A DNA stretch of 56,644 nucleotides, taken from Gammaproteobacteria bacterium. Its GTDB lineage: Bacteria; Pseudomonadota; Gammaproteobacteria; Steroidobacterales; JABDKV01. The stretch lies in the NCBI GenBank assembly GCA_013003425.1, contig JABDJB010000046.1, positions 1-56,644 on the forward strand. Reading direction: 5' to 3'. The translations under genes were made by a program, and so were the position numbers. Below the pieces are notes generated by a model. It had not been told where the DNA came from. It saw only the letters and a list, made by a program, of their open reading frames with translations, and searched no databases. Shown piece after piece: positions 38,561 to 47,840 of the stretch; position 1 is the stretch's first letter; the number at the start of each line of letters is the position of its first letter.

Positions 38561-38637
38561 TGCGGGGTGGAGCAGTCTGGCAGCTCGTCGGGCTCATAAC
38601 CCGAAGGTCGCAGGTTCAAATCCTGCCCCCGCTACCA
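38561..38637 (+). tRNA. metY: Initiator tRNA-fMet, anticodon CAT
   Basis: 77 nt. The anticodon stem has three consecutive G-C pairs (GGGCTCATAACCC), the hallmark of initiator tRNAs, with anticodon CAT. The acceptor TGCGGGG faces CCCCGCT before ACCA, so position 1 is U and position 72 is U: unpaired, as initiation requires, but not the usual C1-A72. It precedes rimP-nusA-infB, as metY does in E. coli, but here a terminator and a new promoter separate them. Confidence 0.95.
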
Positions 38638-38646
38638 CTTACAACG

Positions 38647-38675
38647 ATGCCGCCCCCTGGGGCGGCATTTTTTTT
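38647..38675 (+). terminator. Rho-independent terminator after tRNA-fMet
   Basis: ATGCCGCCCC (38647-38656) and GGGGCGGCAT (38659-38668) form a perfect 10-bp stem around CT, followed by an eight-base T-run. It ends the tRNA transcript, and possibly the nuo operon transcript too. Confidence 0.93.
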
Positions 38676-38692
38676 GACGGTTCCCGGCCGGC

Positions 38693-38722
38693 TTGCTGCC
38701 CGGTCGCCGTTTAAACTATAAT
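38693..38722 (+). promoter_or_regulatory. Sigma-70 promoter of the rimP-nusA-infB operon
   Basis: A perfect TATAAT at 38717-38722 and TTGCTG at 38693-38698, 18 bases apart, just after the tRNA terminator. Transcripts would start near 38729, giving a leader of about 160 nt before rimP. Confidence 0.75.
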
Positions 38723-38760
38723 GCGCGCCGCAAGCGGGGCTGGCGTGGTGCGCACAGCTC

Positions 38761-38781
38761 TGTCCCGGCAGCGCCGGGACA
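38761..38781 (+). promoter_or_regulatory. rimP leader hairpin (9-bp stem, no T-run)
   Basis: TGTCCCGGC and GCCGGGACA pair around a three-base loop, the first stable structure in the leader. It may serve as a pause site or a protein-binding element before the two terminator-like hairpins that follow. Confidence 0.6.
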
Positions 38782-38790
38782 AAGGTTGAA

Positions 38791-38814
38791 GGCCCCGTCT
38801 GGGGCTTTTTCTTT
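38791..38814 (+). terminator. rimP leader attenuator 1
   Basis: GCCCC (38792-38796) pairs with GGGGC (38801-38805) around GTCT, followed by TTTTTCTTT. A compact intrinsic terminator lying between the promoter and rimP, so it should act as an attenuator. Confidence 0.7.
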
Positions 38815-38845
38815 GGCCGGATGGGTCAGAGCGGAGATGAAGAAT

Positions 38846-38869
38846 AAGTGGGCCGAAGGCCCACTTTTT
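38846..38869 (+). terminator. rimP leader attenuator 2
   Basis: AAGTGGGCC (38846-38854) and GGCCCACTT (38858-38866) form a 9-bp stem around GAA, followed by TTTT. It ends 22 bp before the rimP ATG. Expression of the operon must depend on read-through of this terminator. Confidence 0.85.
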
Positions 38870-38891
38870 GTTTGGAAACAGTAAGTTGGTG

Positions 38892-39347
38892 ATGAAGCAG
38901 GCACTTTTGGACCTGCTCGAGCCGGCCATAGAAGGCCTCGGCTACGAGTTGGTCGAGCTGGAACACCGGGCCGGAAATCGTGGTCTGGTGCGGCTGTATA
39001 TCGATCACCCGGATGGTATCGGGCTCGATGATTGCGAGCAGGTCAGCCATGAGGTGAGTGCCTTGCTGGACGTAAGCGACCCGCTGCCGGGCAAATACGT
39101 GCTGGAAGTGTCATCGCCGGGTGAGGACCGGGTGCTGCGTAAACCGCAGCACTTCGCCGCATTTACCGGCGAGAGGATCAGGGTCGAGCTCACGACAGAG
39201 CATGAGGGCCGGCGCCGCTACACCGGCAGCCTGGTCGGTATTGAGGATGAGGAAGTTCTGGTCGAGAGCGACGGAGAATTAGTGAGGCTGCAGCTGGGCG
39301 CTATTGCCAGGGCAAGGCTTGCGCCGCTGCACAACACAGGTAAATGA
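38892..39347 (+). CDS. rimP: Ribosome maturation factor RimP
   Basis: RimP is needed for maturation of the 30S subunit. The 151-residue product has ALLDLLEPAIEGLGYELVELEH, then LVRLYIDHPDGIGLDDCEQVSHEVSALLD, and VLEVSSPGEDRVLRKPQHF, all family signatures, and a C-terminal SH3-like domain. The ATG at 38892 was chosen because it fits the usual length; TTG and GTG codons upstream extend it slightly. It heads the conserved rimP-nusA-infB order and overlaps or abuts nusA at its end. Confidence 0.95.
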   Translation: MKQALLDLLEPAIEGLGYELVELEHRAGNRGLVRLYIDHPDGIGLDDCEQVSHEVSALLDVSDPLPGKYVLEVSSPGEDRVLRKPQHFAAFTGERIRVELTTEHEGRRRYTGSLVGIEDEEVLVESDGELVRLQLGAIARARLAPLHNTGK

Positions 39348-39349
39348 GC

Positions 39350-40867
39350 ATGAACAAGGAAATACTGCTGGTCGCAGACGCCGTTTCTAACGAAAAGGGC
39401 GTGGACCGCGAGATCATTTTCGAGGCAATCGAGGCCGCGCTGGCATCGGCCACGCGGCGCCGCCATGGCGACGATATAGACGTGCGTGTGGCGATCGATC
39501 GCGAGTCGGGCGAGTACAGCACTTTCAGGCGCTGGCTCGTGTTTGCCGATGACTCAACCGAGCTGGAATTTCCCGATCGTGAGCTGCGCATGCAGGATGC
39601 GGTCGACTACGATGCCGACGTGGAGCCGGGCGGCTACGTCGAGGAACCGATGGAGTCGGTTGAGTTTGGCCGGATCGCAGCGCAGACCGCCAAACAGGTC
39701 ATCGTGCAGAAGGTGCGGGAAGCCGAACGCGCGCAGGTCGTGGAGGAATACCAGGAGCGCGTCGGCGAGCTGGTCGGTGGTATCGTCAAGCGTGTTGATC
39801 GTAACGGCGTTTACATCGATCTGGGCGGCAATGCCGAAGCATTTATTGCCCGCGACGAGCTGATCCCGCGCGAGCCGGTGCGGCCGCAGGATCGCATAAA
39901 GGGGTACCTGCGCGAAGTTACTGCGGAAACGCGCGGCCCACAGCTGTTCCTGACCCGGACGTCACCGGAGTTCCTGATCGAGCTGTTCAAGCTGGAGGTG
40001 CCGGAAGTCGGGCAGGGTCTCATTGACATCCTCGGTGCTGCACGCGACCCGGGTTTGCGGGCAAAAATTGCCGTCAAGAGTAACGACAAACGTATCGATC
40101 CGGTTGGTGCCTGTGTAGGCATGCGTGGTTCACGCGTGCAGGCCGTATCGAACGAGCTGGCCGGTGAACGTGTCGACATTATTCTGTGGGACGATAATTC
40201 GGCCCAGTTTGTCGTTAACGCCATGTCTCCGGCCGATGTGCTGTCAATCGTTGTCGATGAAGACTCTCACAGCATGGACCTGGCTGTAGAGGAAGACAAA
40301 CTGTCACAGGCAATTGGCGCGCGTGGCCAGAATATCCGGCTGGCCAGTGAACTCAGCGGCTGGACGCTGAACGTAATGACCGAGGCCGATGCCGAGCAGA
40401 AAAGCGACGAGGAGCTCAAACAGCTTGTTGAACTTTTCGTCAAGCAGCTCGATGTGGACGAAGAAGTTGCCAGCATCCTGGTGCAGGAAGGCTTCTCCAG
40501 TATCGAAGAGGTTGCCTATGTGCCGGCCTCTGAACTGCTTGCAATCGAGGAGTTTGACCAGGGCGTCGTGGACGAACTGCGTAACCGTGCGCGCGACAAC
40601 CTGCTGACCCAGGCCATTGCCCAGGAGGAGACGCTGGATGCCGGCGGCCCGGCCGACGACCTGCTGGAGCTGGACGGCATGAACAAGGAGCTGGCATTCA
40701 AGCTGGCCGAAAACGGGATTACTACCCGCGAAGAGTTGGCCGAGCAGGCCGTGGACGACCTGCTCGATGTAACCGACCTTGAGCAGGAGCAGGCCGCCGA
40801 GCTGATTATGGCTGCCCGGGCGCACTGGTTCGAGGACGAAGAGCAGGCCGAGAGTCAGGAGGCTTAA
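39350..40867 (+). CDS. nusA: Transcription termination/antitermination factor NusA
   Basis: NusA binds RNA polymerase and RNA, promoting pausing, termination and antitermination. The 505-residue product has the N-terminal domain (MNKEILLVADAVSNEKG, TFRRWLVF), an S1 domain at about 135-200 (GELVGGIVKRVDRNGVYIDL), two KH domains (about 225-345; DPVGACVGMRGSRVQAV), and two C-terminal helix-hairpin-helix repeats with acidic sequence, as in gammaproteobacteria. A second ATG six bases upstream overlaps the rimP stop; the chosen start matches the MNKEIL family N-terminus and has AGG at a suitable distance. It may regulate its own operon through the leader attenuators. Confidence 0.97.
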   Translation: MNKEILLVADAVSNEKGVDREIIFEAIEAALASATRRRHGDDIDVRVAIDRESGEYSTFRRWLVFADDSTELEFPDRELRMQDAVDYDADVEPGGYVEEPMESVEFGRIAAQTAKQVIVQKVREAERAQVVEEYQERVGELVGGIVKRVDRNGVYIDLGGNAEAFIARDELIPREPVRPQDRIKGYLREVTAETRGPQLFLTRTSPEFLIELFKLEVPEVGQGLIDILGAARDPGLRAKIAVKSNDKRIDPVGACVGMRGSRVQAVSNELAGERVDIILWDDNSAQFVVNAMSPADVLSIVVDEDSHSMDLAVEEDKLSQAIGARGQNIRLASELSGWTLNVMTEADAEQKSDEELKQLVELFVKQLDVDEEVASILVQEGFSSIEEVAYVPASELLAIEEFDQGVVDELRNRARDNLLTQAIAQEETLDAGGPADDLLELDGMNKELAFKLAENGITTREELAEQAVDDLLDVTDLEQEQAAELIMAARAHWFEDEEQAESQEA

Positions 40868-40870
40868 TTG

Positions 40871-43366
40871 ATGTCAGACGTAACAGTTGCGCAATATGCA
40901 GACGTGCTGAAAGTCTCCGTGGAGAAGCTGTTGTCACAGCTGGATGAGGCAGGCATTTCCCTATCGAGCGCCGACGACACCATCAGCGAGGAAGCCAAGA
41001 TGGAGCTGCTGTCGCATCTGCGGCGGTCGCACGGTCGTTCGGAGTCTTCTGCGGCACCGCCAAAAATTACTCTTAAACGCAAGTCGCAGGGTGAACTGCG
41101 CCTGTCCGGCGCGCAGGGGCGTTCGCGCACTGTCAGCGTAGAAGTGCGGCGCAAACGCACCTACGTCAAGCGCGATGTACTCGAAGAGGAAGCGCGTCAA
41201 AAGCAGGCGGAACTTGACGAGCGTCGCCAGGCAGACGTAGAGCAACGCGAGGCGCAGGAACAGGCGGTTGCGGACAAGCGCCGTGAATCTGAAGAACGTG
41301 AAGCACGCGAAGAAGCCGAACGGGTCGAAGCCGCCGCAGCGCAACGCGAGGCCGACGAGAAGGCTCGCCAGCAGGCCGAGGCGGCAGCGCGCGAGCGGGC
41401 GGCTGCTGCCGAGCGCAAGCGCGAGGAAGAAGCGCGCCTGGCTAAGCAGAAAAAGGACCGGCAGCGCGACAAGCGTTCTACCCGTTACGGCCGCGAGGAG
41501 TTGCACGTTGCCTCCGCCGGCAAGCGCCGACGAAAGAAAACCACGCGCCGCCGGACCGTCAATGTAAACGTCGAGTCCAAGCATGGTTTCGAGCGGCCGA
41601 CTGCGCCGGTAATTCGCGAAGTTGAAATTCCCGAGGCGATTACCGTCGCCGAGCTGGCACAGAAGATGGCCATCAAATCGACCGAAGTCATCAAGGCGAT
41701 GATGAAAATGGGCGCGATGGTCACCATCAACCAGTCGATCGATCAGGACACCGCGGCCATTGTCGTCGAGGAGATGGGCCATACGCCGATACTACTCAAG
41801 GAAAGCGAGCTGGAAGACCAGCTGCTCGGCGAAAAGGTGGAGCAGGAATTTGACGAACAACCGCGACCGCCTGTCGTGACGGTGATGGGGCATGTCGACC
41901 ATGGCAAGACCTCGCTGCTCGACCACATCCGGCGCACGCGTGTTACTGCTGGTGAGGCTGGCGGGATCACCCAGCACATCGGTGCGTACCGTGTCGAAAC
42001 TGACCGGGGCACCATTGCCTTTCTGGATACGCCGGGCCACGAGGCATTTACCGCAATGCGCGCCCGTGGTGCAAAAGTAACCGACATCGTCATTCTCGTT
42101 GTGGCAGCCGACGATGGCGTCATGCCGCAGTCAATCGAAGCAATCCAGCATGCCAAGGCTGGCGACGTGCCGATTGTCGTCGCGGTAAACAAGATCGACA
42201 AAGCCGATGCTGACGTGGAGCGTGTACGCACCGAGCTGGCACAGCATGAGGTCATCCCGGATGACTGGGGTGGCGAAAACATGTTCGTCAACGTTTCGGC
42301 AGAAACCGGCGAGGGCATTGATAACCTGCTGGAAGCCGTCTTGCTGCAGGCTGAGGTGCTGGAGCTGAAAGCACCGTCCGACGGAGCCGCAAACGGAGTT
42401 GTGCTTGAGTCGTCACTGGAAAAAGGCCGCGGTGCAGTTGCAACGTTGCTGGTCAGCAGCGGCAAACTCAGCCAGGGTGACGCAATTCTTGTCGGCCAGG
42501 AATACGGACGCGTGCGTGCGATGTTCGACGAGCAGGGCGACCCGATCACGGAGGCAGGCCCGTCGACCCCGGCAGTTGTGCTGGGGCTGTCCGGCACACC
42601 AAATGCCGGTGACGATTTCATGTCGCTCACCGACGATCGCAAAGCGCGCGAGGTGGCCGAACTGCGGCAGGAACGGCAGCGTGAGGCAGCGCTGGCAAAA
42701 CAGCAGGCCAGCCGGCTGGAGAATGTCTTCGAGCAAATGGCAGAGGGCGAGCTTGCCTCGGTCAAAATACTGCTGAAAGCGGACGTGCAGGGCAGCGCCG
42801 AAGCCCTGCGCGATGCCCTGACGAAGCTGTCCAACGACGAGGTCAAAGTGAAGGTGATCTCGAGTGGAGTCGGCGGCATCACCGAGTCGGACGTAAACCT
42901 GGCGGCAGCGTCAGGGGCCACCGTGATCGGCTTTAACGTTCGCGCCGATGCGTCAGCGCGGGCAGCCGTCAAGGACTCCGGTATCCAGCTGCGTTATTAC
43001 AGCATCATTTACGAAGCCATCGATGACGTGAAAAAAGCGCTGTCCGGGCTGCTTGCACCCGAAATCAGGGAGCAGATTACCGGGCTGGCAGAAGTGCGCG
43101 AAGTGTTTCGTTCGCCGAAGTTTGGCAACGTCGCCGGCTGCATGGTTATCGACGGGCTGGTCAAACGCAACCTGCCTATCCGGGTGCTGCGCGAGAACGT
43201 TGTTATCTACGAAGGTGAGCTCGAATCGTTACGGCGCTTCAAGGATGATGTGCGTGAAGTACGGGCCGGCACCGAGTGCGGTATCGGGGTGCGTAACTAC
43301 AATGACGTGAAAGCCGGCGACCAGATAGAGTGCTTCGAGCGGATCGAGGTTGCTCGCACGATCTGA
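40871..43366 (+). CDS. infB: Translation initiation factor IF-2
   Basis: IF-2 is the GTPase that places fMet-tRNA on the 30S and promotes 50S joining. The 831-residue product has the N1 domain ([20 protein letters not shown]), a long charged Glu/Arg/Ala helix (about 95-205), the GTPase domain with GHVDHGKT (340-347), DTPGHEAF and NKID, and C-terminal domains ending in [24 protein letters not shown] one codon upstream is a less likely start. rbfA follows after 2 bp. Confidence 0.98.
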   Translation: MSDVTVAQYADVLKVSVEKLLSQLDEAGISLSSADDTISEEAKMELLSHLRRSHGRSESSAAPPKITLKRKSQGELRLSGAQGRSRTVSVEVRRKRTYVKRDVLEEEARQKQAELDERRQADVEQREAQEQAVADKRRESEEREAREEAERVEAAAAQREADEKARQQAEAAARERAAAAERKREEEARLAKQKKDRQRDKRSTRYGREELHVASAGKRRRKKTTRRRTVNVNVESKHGFERPTAPVIREVEIPEAITVAELAQKMAIKSTEVIKAMMKMGAMVTINQSIDQDTAAIVVEEMGHTPILLKESELEDQLLGEKVEQEFDEQPRPPVVTVMGHVDHGKTSLLDHIRRTRVTAGEAGGITQHIGAYRVETDRGTIAFLDTPGHEAFTAMRARGAKVTDIVILVVAADDGVMPQSIEAIQHAKAGDVPIVVAVNKIDKADADVERVRTELAQHEVIPDDWGGENMFVNVSAETGEGIDNLLEAVLLQAEVLELKAPSDGAANGVVLESSLEKGRGAVATLLVSSGKLSQGDAILVGQEYGRVRAMFDEQGDPITEAGPSTPAVVLGLSGTPNAGDDFMSLTDDRKAREVAELRQERQREAALAKQQASRLENVFEQMAEGELASVKILLKADVQGSAEALRDALTKLSNDEVKVKVISSGVGGITESDVNLAAASGATVIGFNVRADASARAAVKDSGIQLRYYSIIYEAIDDVKKALSGLLAPEIREQITGLAEVREVFRSPKFGNVAGCMVIDGLVKRNLPIRVLRENVVIYEGELESLRRFKDDVREVRAGTECGIGVRNYNDVKAGDQIECFERIEVARTI

Positions 43367-43368
43367 TC

Positions 43369-43749
43369 ATGGCCCGGGAATTTCATCGTAGTGATCGCGT
43401 TGGTGAGGAAATCCAGCGCTCGCTGAGCGAGATCATTCGTGATGAACTGGATGATCCGCGGCTGCGGCTGATAACGCTTACCGAAGTGCGGGTAACCCGT
43501 GACCTCGGTCATGCGCGGGTATTTTTTACTTCGCTGGACGATGGTGAGCACGAGCCGCTGGTTAAAGCTCTGGAGCGTGCCTCCGGCTTTCTGCGCGGTG
43601 AACTCGGCCGGCGACTGGTTATTCGCGCCGTGCCGCAGTTGCATTTCGAATACGACGTCAGTCTCGAGCAGGGGCAGCGATTGCGGTCCTTGATCGACCA
43701 GGCTGTTGCCGACGACCGCGAGCGGGCAGCCGGCGACGAAGAGGACTGA
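43369..43749 (+). CDS. rbfA: 30S ribosome-binding factor RbfA
   Basis: RbfA is a KH-like factor for 16S 5'-end maturation and cold adaptation. The 126-residue product has RSDRVGEEIQRSLSEIIRDEL, then ITLTEVRVTRDLGHARVFFT, and the conserved ALERASGFLRGELGRRLVIRAVPQL, then LHFEYD. Start ATG at 43369 gives MAREFHRSDR, the usual N-terminus. truB begins 1 bp after its stop. Confidence 0.95.
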   Translation: MAREFHRSDRVGEEIQRSLSEIIRDELDDPRLRLITLTEVRVTRDLGHARVFFTSLDDGEHEPLVKALERASGFLRGELGRRLVIRAVPQLHFEYDVSLEQGQRLRSLIDQAVADDRERAAGDEED

Positions 43750-43750
43750 G

Positions 43751-44674
43751 ATGGCGGCCCGGCGCGGACAACGTGACGTGCACGGCATTGTTCTGCTGGA
43801 CAAGCCGGTTGGGGATACCTCGAACCGTGCGCTGCAGCGCGTAAAACGACTTTACCAGGCAAAAAAAGGCGGCCATACCGGTAGTCTCGATCCTCTTGCC
43901 AGCGGGCTGCTGGTTATTTGCCTCGGTGAGGCCACCAAAGTTTCGGCCTACCTGCTCGATACCAACAAGCGTTACACGGTTTCTGCCAGCCTGGGACGCA
44001 AGACCGATTCAGGCGATGCCGCCGGCAAGGTGACGGCGGAAACGACCACGATTGCCGGCAGGTCCGAGATCGAAGCCGTGTTGCCACGGTTCCGCGGCAA
44101 GATCAGCCAGGTCCCGCCGATGTACTCGGCACTCAAGCACCAGGGGCGCAGGCTTTATGAGTTGGCGCGGGAAGGCGTCGAGATCGAGCGCAAGGCCCGC
44201 ACCGTGACAATTTTCCACCTCGAGCTGACCGGCTGCGACGAGCAAGGGTTCGAGCTGGAGGTTGCCTGCTCGAAAGGCACCTATGTGCGGACGCTGGTCG
44301 AGGATATCGCCGAGGCGGCCGGCAGCCTGGCCCATGTCAGGGCCCTGCGGCGCACCGCCCTGGGACCGTTCAGCGCGGCCGAAATGCTCAGCATGGAGCA
44401 GCTGGAGACAGCGGCGCACGAGGGGCTTGAGACGCTCGACAGCAAGCTGGAACCGATAGACAGGGCCATCTCTGCATGGCCGGCTGTCAGGCTTGGTCAG
44501 GATGCCTCCTGGTACCTGCAGCAGGGCCAGCCGGTGACCGTGCCACGGGCACCCGCAGAGGGCTGGGTGAGGCTGTATGCGGCCGAATCGCGGTTCATCG
44601 GAATCGGCGAGGTGATTGCGGACGGGCGGATTGCGCCGCGGCGCCTTTTCAGGCTGGGAAACAGTTGTTTATAA
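43751..44674 (+). CDS. truB: tRNA pseudouridine-55 synthase TruB
   Basis: TruB makes the T-loop pseudouridine at U55 of tRNAs. The 307-residue product has the catalytic Asp47 in GGHTGSLDPLASG, the KP motif LLDKPVG near the N-terminus, and the conserved PPMYSALKHQGRRLYELAREG and VACSKGTYVRTLVEDIAE. A C-terminal PUA-like region follows. It ends 68 bp before rpsO. Confidence 0.97.
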   Translation: MAARRGQRDVHGIVLLDKPVGDTSNRALQRVKRLYQAKKGGHTGSLDPLASGLLVICLGEATKVSAYLLDTNKRYTVSASLGRKTDSGDAAGKVTAETTTIAGRSEIEAVLPRFRGKISQVPPMYSALKHQGRRLYELAREGVEIERKARTVTIFHLELTGCDEQGFELEVACSKGTYVRTLVEDIAEAAGSLAHVRALRRTALGPFSAAEMLSMEQLETAAHEGLETLDSKLEPIDRAISAWPAVRLGQDASWYLQQGQPVTVPRAPAEGWVRLYAAESRFIGIGEVIADGRIAPRRLFRLGNSCL

Positions 44675-44694
44675 CGGGGCGGCGAGGGTAGAAT
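44665..44694 (+). promoter_or_regulatory. Possible sigma-70 promoter of rpsO
   Basis: TTGTTT (44665-44670) and TAGAAT (44689-44694), 18 bases apart, overlapping the end of truB. It lies 48 bp before the rpsO ATG. rpsO also has its own promoter in E. coli. Confidence 0.5.
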
Positions 44695-44742
44695 CTGCCG
44701 CGCGTAAAAAGGGCTAAATAGTAAGATCAGGAGTTTTGGCAA

Positions 44743-45012
44743 ATGCCTCTTTCCAGTGAGCAAAAATCGGGGGTTATCTCCGAGTATCAGAAATCATCTG
44801 GCGACACAGGGTCGCCCGAAGTGCAGGTTGCTTTGCTGTCGAAGCGAATCAACGAGCTGTCCGATCATTTTTCGGAGCACAAGAAAGACCATCATTCACG
44901 CCGTGGCCTGTTGAAAATGGTCAACCAGCGGCGCAAATTGCTTGATTACCTCAAGAAGAAGGACCTGAAACGTTATCAGGACCTCATTGCCCGGCTCGGC
45001 CTGCGCCGATAA
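44743..45012 (+). CDS. rpsO: 30S ribosomal protein S15
   Basis: S15 binds 16S rRNA early in 30S assembly. The 89-residue product is the exact family length, with [22 protein letters not shown] sequence ([20 protein letters not shown]), [25 protein letters not shown] and [17 protein letters not shown] sequence precedes the ATG. The 54-bp gap to pnp has no clear terminator, so the usual rpsO-pnp co-transcription is likely. Confidence 0.98.
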   Translation: MPLSSEQKSGVISEYQKSSGDTGSPEVQVALLSKRINELSDHFSEHKKDHHSRRGLLKMVNQRRKLLDYLKKKDLKRYQDLIARLGLRR

Positions 45013-45066
45013 CGGCTGATCGCGACGCGACAGCTGCTTTCTGAAGTTACCTACAGGATTATTAAC

Positions 45067-47148
45067 GTGGAAACGTTCAAAAAGACGTTCCAGTATGGAA
45101 CGCACACTGTTTCTGTTGAAACGGGCGAGATGGCTCGCCAGGCAGACGGCGCGGTGGTTGTCACCATGTCGGATACCGTTGTTCTGGTCACTGCGGTGGG
45201 CGCGCGCGAGGCTGATGCCGGCCGCGGGTTTTTCCCCCTGACCTGCAACTATATTGAAAAGACCTATGCTGCCGGCAAGATTCCGGGCGGGTTTTTCAAG
45301 CGCGAGGGACGTCCCAGCGAGAAAGAGACGCTGACCTCACGGCTGATGGACCGGCCGATCCGGCCGCTGTTCCCGAAGGGCTTCATGAACGAAGTCCAGG
45401 TGATAGCCACCGTTGTGTCGATGAATCCGGATGTTGATCCGGATATACCGGCCATGCTCGGTGCAGGTGCCGCACTGGCCCTGTCCGGCATCCCGTTCAG
45501 CGGCCCGGTTGCCGCTGCGCGCGTTGGCTACATCAATGGCGATTACGTGCTCAACCCGACAAACACGGCGCTGGTCGACTCCGACCTGGAGCTGGTGGTG
45601 GCCGGCACCAAAGAAGCGGTGCTGATGGTTGAATCACAGGCGCGTGAATTGCAGGAGGATGTAATGCTGGGCGCCGTCATGTACGGCCACGAGCAGATGC
45701 AGGTCGCAATAGACGCCATCAACGAACTTGCCGCAGAAGCGGGTAAGCCGGCCTGGGAGTGGACGGCACCACAGGCCGACGAACAGCTGGCAAGTGCTGC
45801 AGCGGAACTGGCGACCGGGCCGATTGGCGAGGCTTACCGGATTCCGGAAAAAATGGCGCGACGCGAACAGTTGCGACTGGCCAAGAAAGCCGTTGTCGAA
45901 CAGCTGGTCGAGCGCAATGAAGAGTGGGCCGGCTCGGCCGGCAGTGCGGTATCTGCCGTCGAGAGCCAGATCGTGCGCTCGCGGTCGCTGAGTGGCGAAG
46001 CGCGTATTGACGGCCGTGACGACAAGACAGTGCGGCCGCTGAATATTCGCACCGGAGTCCTGCCACGCACGCATGGCTCGGCGCTTTTCACCCGCGGCGA
46101 AACCCAGGCGCTGGTTACCACGACGCTGGGAACCGGCCGCGACGCGCAGATCATCGACGCCCTGGAGGGTGAGCGCAAAGATCCTTTCATGCTGCATTAC
46201 AATTTCCCGCCGTTTTGCGTTGGTGAAGCCCGTTTCATGACCGGCCCGAAGCGGCGCGAAATCGGACACGGTAACCTGGCCAGACGCGGCATCGCCGCTG
46301 TCCTGCCCGATATGGATGAATTTCCTTACGTCGTCCGCGTCGTTTCGGAAGTGACCGAGTCGAATGGTTCGAGTTCGATGGCAACCGTCTGCGGCACCAG
46401 CCTGGCGCTGATGGATGCCGGCGTGCCGATCAAGGCACCGGTAGCCGGTATAGCCATGGGCCTGGTCAAGGAAGGCGACAACTTCCGTATCCTGACCGAC
46501 ATCCTGGGTGACGAAGATCATCTGGGCGACATGGATTTCAAGGTGGCCGGAAGCAATGACGGTGTTACCGCCCTGCAGATGGATATCAAGATTCAGGGTA
46601 TCGATCGCGAAATCATGCAGCAGGCCCTGGCGCAGGCACGCGACGCGCGCATGCACATACTCGGCGAGATGAACAAGGTGCTCGAGAATCCGCGCGAGAA
46701 GATGTCCGAATGGGCGCCGAGCATCGTCACGATAAAGATCGATCCCGAGAAGATCCGCGACGTTATCGGCAAGGGTGGCAGCGTGATCCGTGCCATAACG
46801 GAAGAGACTGGCGCGACGATCGACATCGACAACGACGGTACGGTCAAGATCGCTTCAGTTGATGGCGCATCCGGCCGGGAAGCGCTGAAGCGGATCGAGA
46901 TGATTACGGCCGAAGTCGAAGTCGGCAAGATCTACGAGGGTAAGGTCGCTCGCCTGATGGATTTTGGTGCCTTTGTCACCATACTGCCTGGCAAGGATGG
47001 CCTGGTACACATCTCGCAGATCTCCAACGAGCGCGTGGAGAAAGTCAGCGACAAGCTCAATGAAGGTGATGTCGTCAGGGTCAAGGTGCTCGAAGTTGAT
47101 CGCCAGGGGCGTGTCAGGCTGAGCATGCGCGACGTCGACGCGGCCTGA
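45067..47148 (+). CDS. pnp: Polyribonucleotide nucleotidyltransferase (PNPase)
   Basis: PNPase is a trimeric 3'-5' phosphorolytic exoribonuclease and part of the degradosome. The 693-residue product has two RNase PH domains (first with [21 protein letters not shown]; second with [20 protein letters not shown] and SDGxV-like catalytic region [14 protein letters not shown]), a KH domain (about 550-610, [20 protein letters not shown]) and an S1 domain (about 620-690). The start is GTG, fixed by the family N-terminus. A strong terminator follows. Confidence 0.98.
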   Translation: METFKKTFQYGTHTVSVETGEMARQADGAVVVTMSDTVVLVTAVGAREADAGRGFFPLTCNYIEKTYAAGKIPGGFFKREGRPSEKETLTSRLMDRPIRPLFPKGFMNEVQVIATVVSMNPDVDPDIPAMLGAGAALALSGIPFSGPVAAARVGYINGDYVLNPTNTALVDSDLELVVAGTKEAVLMVESQARELQEDVMLGAVMYGHEQMQVAIDAINELAAEAGKPAWEWTAPQADEQLASAAAELATGPIGEAYRIPEKMARREQLRLAKKAVVEQLVERNEEWAGSAGSAVSAVESQIVRSRSLSGEARIDGRDDKTVRPLNIRTGVLPRTHGSALFTRGETQALVTTTLGTGRDAQIIDALEGERKDPFMLHYNFPPFCVGEARFMTGPKRREIGHGNLARRGIAAVLPDMDEFPYVVRVVSEVTESNGSSSMATVCGTSLALMDAGVPIKAPVAGIAMGLVKEGDNFRILTDILGDEDHLGDMDFKVAGSNDGVTALQMDIKIQGIDREIMQQALAQARDARMHILGEMNKVLENPREKMSEWAPSIVTIKIDPEKIRDVIGKGGSVIRAITEETGATIDIDNDGTVKIASVDGASGREALKRIEMITAEVEVGKIYEGKVARLMDFGAFVTILPGKDGLVHISQISNERVEKVSDKLNEGDVVRVKVLEVDRQGRVRLSMRDVDAA

Positions 47149-47169
47149 GCAAAAGCAGAAATCGGCCAC

Positions 47170-47200
47170 GAAAAAAGCCCGGCATTGCCGGGCTTTTTTT
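47170..47200. terminator. Bidirectional terminator between pnp and phaR
   Basis: GCCCGGC and GCCGGGC pair around ATT, flanked by A-run and T-run, so the structure works on both strands: for pnp (plus) and for phaR (minus). Confidence 0.92.
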
Positions 47201-47226
47201 GTATTTGCGTTGCGAGAATTGGATGT

Positions 47227-47250
47227 TCGCGGCTAAAGCCGCTCCTACAG
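47227..47250 (-). repeat. REP-like palindrome
   Basis: Read on the minus strand, GTAGGAGCGGC followed by TTTAGCCGCGA is the form of REP elements common in Pseudomonas, Xanthomonas and relatives (GTAGGAGCGGC, short loop, GCCGCGA). GCGGC and GCCGC pair. It lies in the pnp-phaR intergenic space, a typical REP location. Only one copy was noticed in the window. Confidence 0.75.
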
Positions 47251-47256
47251 CCGCTG

Positions 47257-47745
47257 CTACTTGCTGTTTGAGCCCATCAACGTCTTGAAAATTTCTTCCT
47301 GGGCTGATTTCCAGCGATTGTAGTTTTTCAGTGTGATGTCGGTGACGATGCCAACCGGATCGATGCCGACGACGCTGCGAACCCGCTCACGCACCTGGTG
47401 CTGCTGCGACATGAACAGCTTCATGCTCTGCTCAAGGTAGCTGCTGGCTACGTTCTGCAGGCTGCTGCCGTAAGAACGAATCACCTGAGACAGGAAATCA
47501 CGACTCAGAATCGGGTCGCCTTCCTGCTCCTGTTCGCTGATTACTTGCAGCAGGATGCAGCGGGTGATGTCCTGCTGCGACTTCTTGTCGATGACGACAA
47601 AGTCCACCTGGTCCATCACCAGTCGCCGAACGTCGGCCAGGGTGATGTAGCGGCTTTCCTCGGTGTCGTACAGGCGCCGATTCGGGTACTTCTTAATGAT
47701 TCTCGATTCGGTTTCGCGAGTCTCTGATTCTGCGGCAGTTTGCAT
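47257..47745 (-). CDS. phaR: Polyhydroxyalkanoate synthesis regulator PhaR
   Basis: PhaR represses phasin and PHB-synthesis genes, leaving DNA when it binds the polymer granule. The 162-residue product starts with the diagnostic RIIKKYPNRRLYDTEESRYI, then TLADVRRLV and DITRCILLQVISEQEQEGDP, covering the two N-terminal PHB/PHA accumulation-regulator domains. The C-terminal third is helical. No other pha gene is in this window; it sits after the pnp terminator on the opposite strand and 95 bp past gluQ. Confidence 0.93.
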   Translation of the reverse strand: MQTAAESETRETESRIIKKYPNRRLYDTEESRYITLADVRRLVMDQVDFVVIDKKSQQDITRCILLQVISEQEQEGDPILSRDFLSQVIRSYGSSLQNVASSYLEQSMKLFMSQQHQVRERVRSVVGIDPVGIVTDITLKNYNRWKSAQEEIFKTLMGSNSK

Positions 47746-47840
47746 TTAGATTGTCTCCAGATTGCGGCGGCCCCCGAAATCCCCCACGGGCTGCTGCGGT
47801 GCAAGGTAGGAAACATCTTACGCCCGCTTTGCAATGTCAT

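Noticed and set aside
41743-42972. 409-residue minus-strand frame opposite infB
   Set aside because: Low-complexity Ser/Thr/Ala translation caused by GC bias on the complementary strand of infB.
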